Positions 62,197-64,000 of a stretch of DNA of 64,000 nucleotides are shown here, in pieces (the stretch's first letter is position 1; each line of letters opens with the position of its first letter). Under the pieces are notes generated by a model. It saw only the letters and a list, made by a program, of their open reading frames with translations, had not been told where the DNA came from and searched no databases. The DNA is taken from NCBI GenBank assembly GCA_902495075.1, contig CABUVO010000015.1:1-64000 (forward strand). Reading direction: 5' to 3'. A program made the position numbers and the translations under genes. The stretch comes from an uncultured Porphyromonadaceae bacterium. GTDB taxonomy: Bacteria; Bacteroidota; Bacteroidia; Bacteroidales; Muribaculaceae.

Positions 62197-63222
62197 ATGC
62201 TTGAAAAGATTAACGCATTAAAAGAAGAAATCAGCGCGGCTGTTGCCTCCAATCTTCAGGAAGTCGAAGAGCTGCGTATCAAATATTTGAGCAAAAAAGG
62301 TAGCATCTCGCAGCTGATGGTGGATTTTCGCACCGTTCCTGCCGAGATGAAACGAGAGCTTGGTCAGAAAATCAACGAGCTTAAAAATTTTGCAACAGAG
62401 AAAATTGCTTCTCTCAAAGACAGTTTTGCCACAGCAGGTGATGCAGATGCAGAATCTCTTGATCTAACACGCACGGCAACCCCGTATGAACTTGGCACCC
62501 GTCATCCGTTGTCAATTGTGAAAAACGAAATGCTCCGTATTTTTGCAGGTATGGGTTTCACGATTGCTGAAGGACCGGAGATTGAAGACGACTGGCATGT
62601 TTTTGAGTCACTAAACTTTCCTCCGGATCATCCTGCCCGAGACATGCAGGACACATTCTTCATTTCCCGCAATCCGATGGATATCCTTCTTCGCACGCAC
62701 ACGTCATCTGTGCAGACACGCGTTATGGAGAAGACGCAGCCGCCGATTCGTATCGTTTGTCCGGGTCGTGTATATCGCAATGAAGCAATCTCTGCGCGTG
62801 CCCATTGTTTCTTCCATCAGGTAGAAGGTCTCTATATTGATAAGAACGTTTCATTTGCCGATCTCAAGCAAGTGCTTCTTGGGTTTGCTCGACAGATGTT
62901 TGGACCGGAGACCAAAATCCGTCTCCGTCCCTCATATTTCCCCTTCACCGAACCATCTGCGGAGATGGATATTTCCTGTGATATATGCGGAGGAAAAGGG
63001 TGTGCTTTCTGTAAAGGCACAGGCTGGGTGGAAATCCTGGGTTGCGGTATGGTCGATCCCAATGTGCTTGAAGCTTGTGGAATAGACTCAAAAGTTTATT
63101 CCGGTTATGCTTTCGGCATGGGTATCGAACGTATCACAAACCTTAAATATAAAGTGAAGGATCTTCGCATGTTCAGTGAGAATGATGTGCGCTTCCTTCG
63201 TGAATTTGAATCGGCAAGATGA
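62197..63222 (+). CDS. pheS: Phenylalanine-tRNA ligase alpha subunit
   Basis: A 341-residue class II aminoacyl-tRNA synthetase subunit. The N-terminal coiled coil (residues 1-85, with IKYLSKKGSISQLMVDFRTV near 28) binds tRNA. The catalytic core has HPLSIVKNEMLRIFAGMGF near 102, EGPEIEDDWHVFESLNFPPD near 126, motif 2 VCPGRVYRNEAISARAHCFF near 187, and motif 3 GMGIERITNLKYKVKDLRMF near 307. A Cys cluster, CDICGGKGCAFCKGTG near 260, is a normal Bacteroidota feature. Its stop overlaps the nth start by 4 bases. Confidence 0.97.
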   Translation: MLEKINALKEEISAAVASNLQEVEELRIKYLSKKGSISQLMVDFRTVPAEMKRELGQKINELKNFATEKIASLKDSFATAGDADAESLDLTRTATPYELGTRHPLSIVKNEMLRIFAGMGFTIAEGPEIEDDWHVFESLNFPPDHPARDMQDTFFISRNPMDILLRTHTSSVQTRVMEKTQPPIRIVCPGRVYRNEAISARAHCFFHQVEGLYIDKNVSFADLKQVLLGFARQMFGPETKIRLRPSYFPFTEPSAEMDISCDICGGKGCAFCKGTGWVEILGCGMVDPNVLEACGIDSKVYSGYAFGMGIERITNLKYKVKDLRMFSENDVRFLREFESAR

Positions 63223-63851
63223 CAATTAAACAAAGATATGAAGGCATAATCTCCATTTTCAAGGAGATTATGCCCGAACCTAAAACGGAGTTGCATTATG
63301 ACACTCCGTTTCATCTTTTATTGGCAGTGATACTTTCGGCACAATGCACCGACAAGAGAATCAATATGGTGACGCCGGCTCTTTTCGAGCGTTTCCCTGA
63401 TCCGGAATCACTCGCGGCTGCCAATGAAGAAGAGGTGTTTGAATATATAAAAAGTGTGACCTTCCCCAACAACAAGTCGAAACATCTTATTCGTGCGGCT
63501 CGCGTACTGACCGAAGAATTCGGAGGGGAAATGCCTACTGATATTGACAATCTTATGAAATTGCCCGGTGTCGGTCGCAAGACGGCAAATGTGATGCTTG
63601 CAGTGGTGTGGAATAAAGCCGCAATGGCGGTCGATACTCACGTGTTTCGTGTGAGTAATCGTCTGGGATTGACAAACAATTCAAAGACACCATTGGAAAC
63701 CGAGAAGACTCTTGTGAAATATATTCCCGAAGATTTGATATCTGCCGCACATCACTGGCTGATTCTTCACGGCAGGTATGTATGTAAAGCTCGCAGACCG
63801 GATTGTCTGGAATGCCGTTTGAAAGCCTACTGCAAGACGTACGGTCATTAA
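63219..63851 (+). CDS. nth: Endonuclease III (DNA glycosylase/AP lyase)
   Basis: A 210-residue base-excision repair enzyme that removes oxidised pyrimidines. Helix-hairpin-helix LPGVGRKTANVMLAVVW near 113 contains the catalytic Lys, and VDTHVFRVSNRLGLTN near 137 the catalytic Asp. The C-terminal cluster CKARRPDCLECRLKAYC supplies the four [4Fe-4S] cysteines with C-x6-C-x2-C-x5-C spacing. It is full length and cotranscribed with pheS (ATGA overlap). Confidence 0.96.
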   Translation: MTIKQRYEGIISIFKEIMPEPKTELHYDTPFHLLLAVILSAQCTDKRINMVTPALFERFPDPESLAAANEEEVFEYIKSVTFPNNKSKHLIRAARVLTEEFGGEMPTDIDNLMKLPGVGRKTANVMLAVVWNKAAMAVDTHVFRVSNRLGLTNNSKTPLETEKTLVKYIPEDLISAAHHWLILHGRYVCKARRPDCLECRLKAYCKTYGH

Positions 63852-63890
63852 ATATCATTCAGCCTCTTTCCAGGCTTTATAACTCATTCT

Positions 63891-63920
63891 AACCTCTGCT
63901 TCGCGGAGGTTTTTTCTTTT
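63891..63920 (+). terminator. Terminator after nth
   Basis: aacctc and gaggtt close a short hairpin with a TTCG-containing loop, followed by TTTTTTCTTTT. I see nothing further between here and the window end. Confidence 0.75.
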
Positions 63921-64000
63921 TGCACGTTTTGCTGCTTTGCGTTTTGTAATCCGTAAAATCCAGTTTCTAAGTAATTGATCTATACAATATCTCCCCGGTC

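Overview
The window reads as chromosomal DNA of a Bacteroidales bacterium, possibly Muribaculaceae (family level is inference). Several markers point there: promoters with the TAnnTTTG -7 element; the tiny bS22-type ribosomal protein beside an HU gene; cytochrome bd genes with a DUF4492 gene; a DUF4494 protein; an OmpA-family porin; pyruvate:ferredoxin oxidoreductase; UxuA/UxaC hexuronate enzymes; and a C-terminal sorting-type tail on a secreted protein. Most of the window is ordinary core genome at roughly 45-50% GC.

Layout. 1-8.2 kb: the end of a secreted PI-PLC-like protein, a YihY membrane protein, RNase P RNA, a DUF308-like membrane protein, a cytidylate-kinase-like enzyme divergent from a small helical protein, a cyclophilin and a DUF349 protein. 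8.3-12.6 kb: a Sel1-repeat protein, SerB, and a patatin fused to an outer-membrane barrel. 12.7-17.1 kb: two overlapping lipoprotein genes, a stand-alone LytTR regulator and a membrane-anchored NAGPA-like protein. 17.2-26.1 kb: one AT-rich gene for a 2986-residue protein. 26.3-28.4 kb: RmuC and ApbE. 28.9-34.0 kb: a hexuronate operon (UxuA, SDR mannonate oxidoreductase, UxaC, MFS importer). 34.1-37.8 kb: DJ-1/PfpI, YigZ, HU, bS22, RNase E/G. 37.9-43.6 kb, minus strand: DUF4492, CydA, CydB, two half-size chromate transporters, FolC. 43.8-49.9 kb: DUF4494, YggS, a FucP-like MFS transporter, transketolase, OmpA. 50-63.9 kb: an RluA-type pseudouridine synthase, initiator tRNA, TetR-FabH-FabG-IspD-RecG-DbpA cluster, PFOR, a SIMPL protein, PheS and endonuclease III.

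The standout is the 2986-residue gene at 17189-26149. It contains a DFDID motif (residues 1743-1747) preceded about 40 residues upstream by an R-I-P-T block. This is the same order and spacing as RxPTLHR and NADFDGD in the beta-prime subunit of cellular RNA polymerase. DFDID, rather than DFDGD, is the form I recall from the virion RNA polymerase of crAss-like phages, which infect Bacteroidales. Yet no phage structural, packaging or replication gene surrounds it. The gene sits alone between housekeeping genes and has clearly different base composition. It may be an orphan, domesticated or single-gene mobile polymerase, or, to be excluded first, an assembly join.

The second layer of interest is intergenic. 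C-rich, G-poor 3' gene ends resemble Rho-loading sites. There are three degenerate G-rich tracts, a 40-bp repeat in two copies, a 26-bp spacer duplicated inside the cyd operon, TTAGGAA heptamer arrays, a symmetric divergent promoter at 4831-4859, and several very long terminator hairpins.
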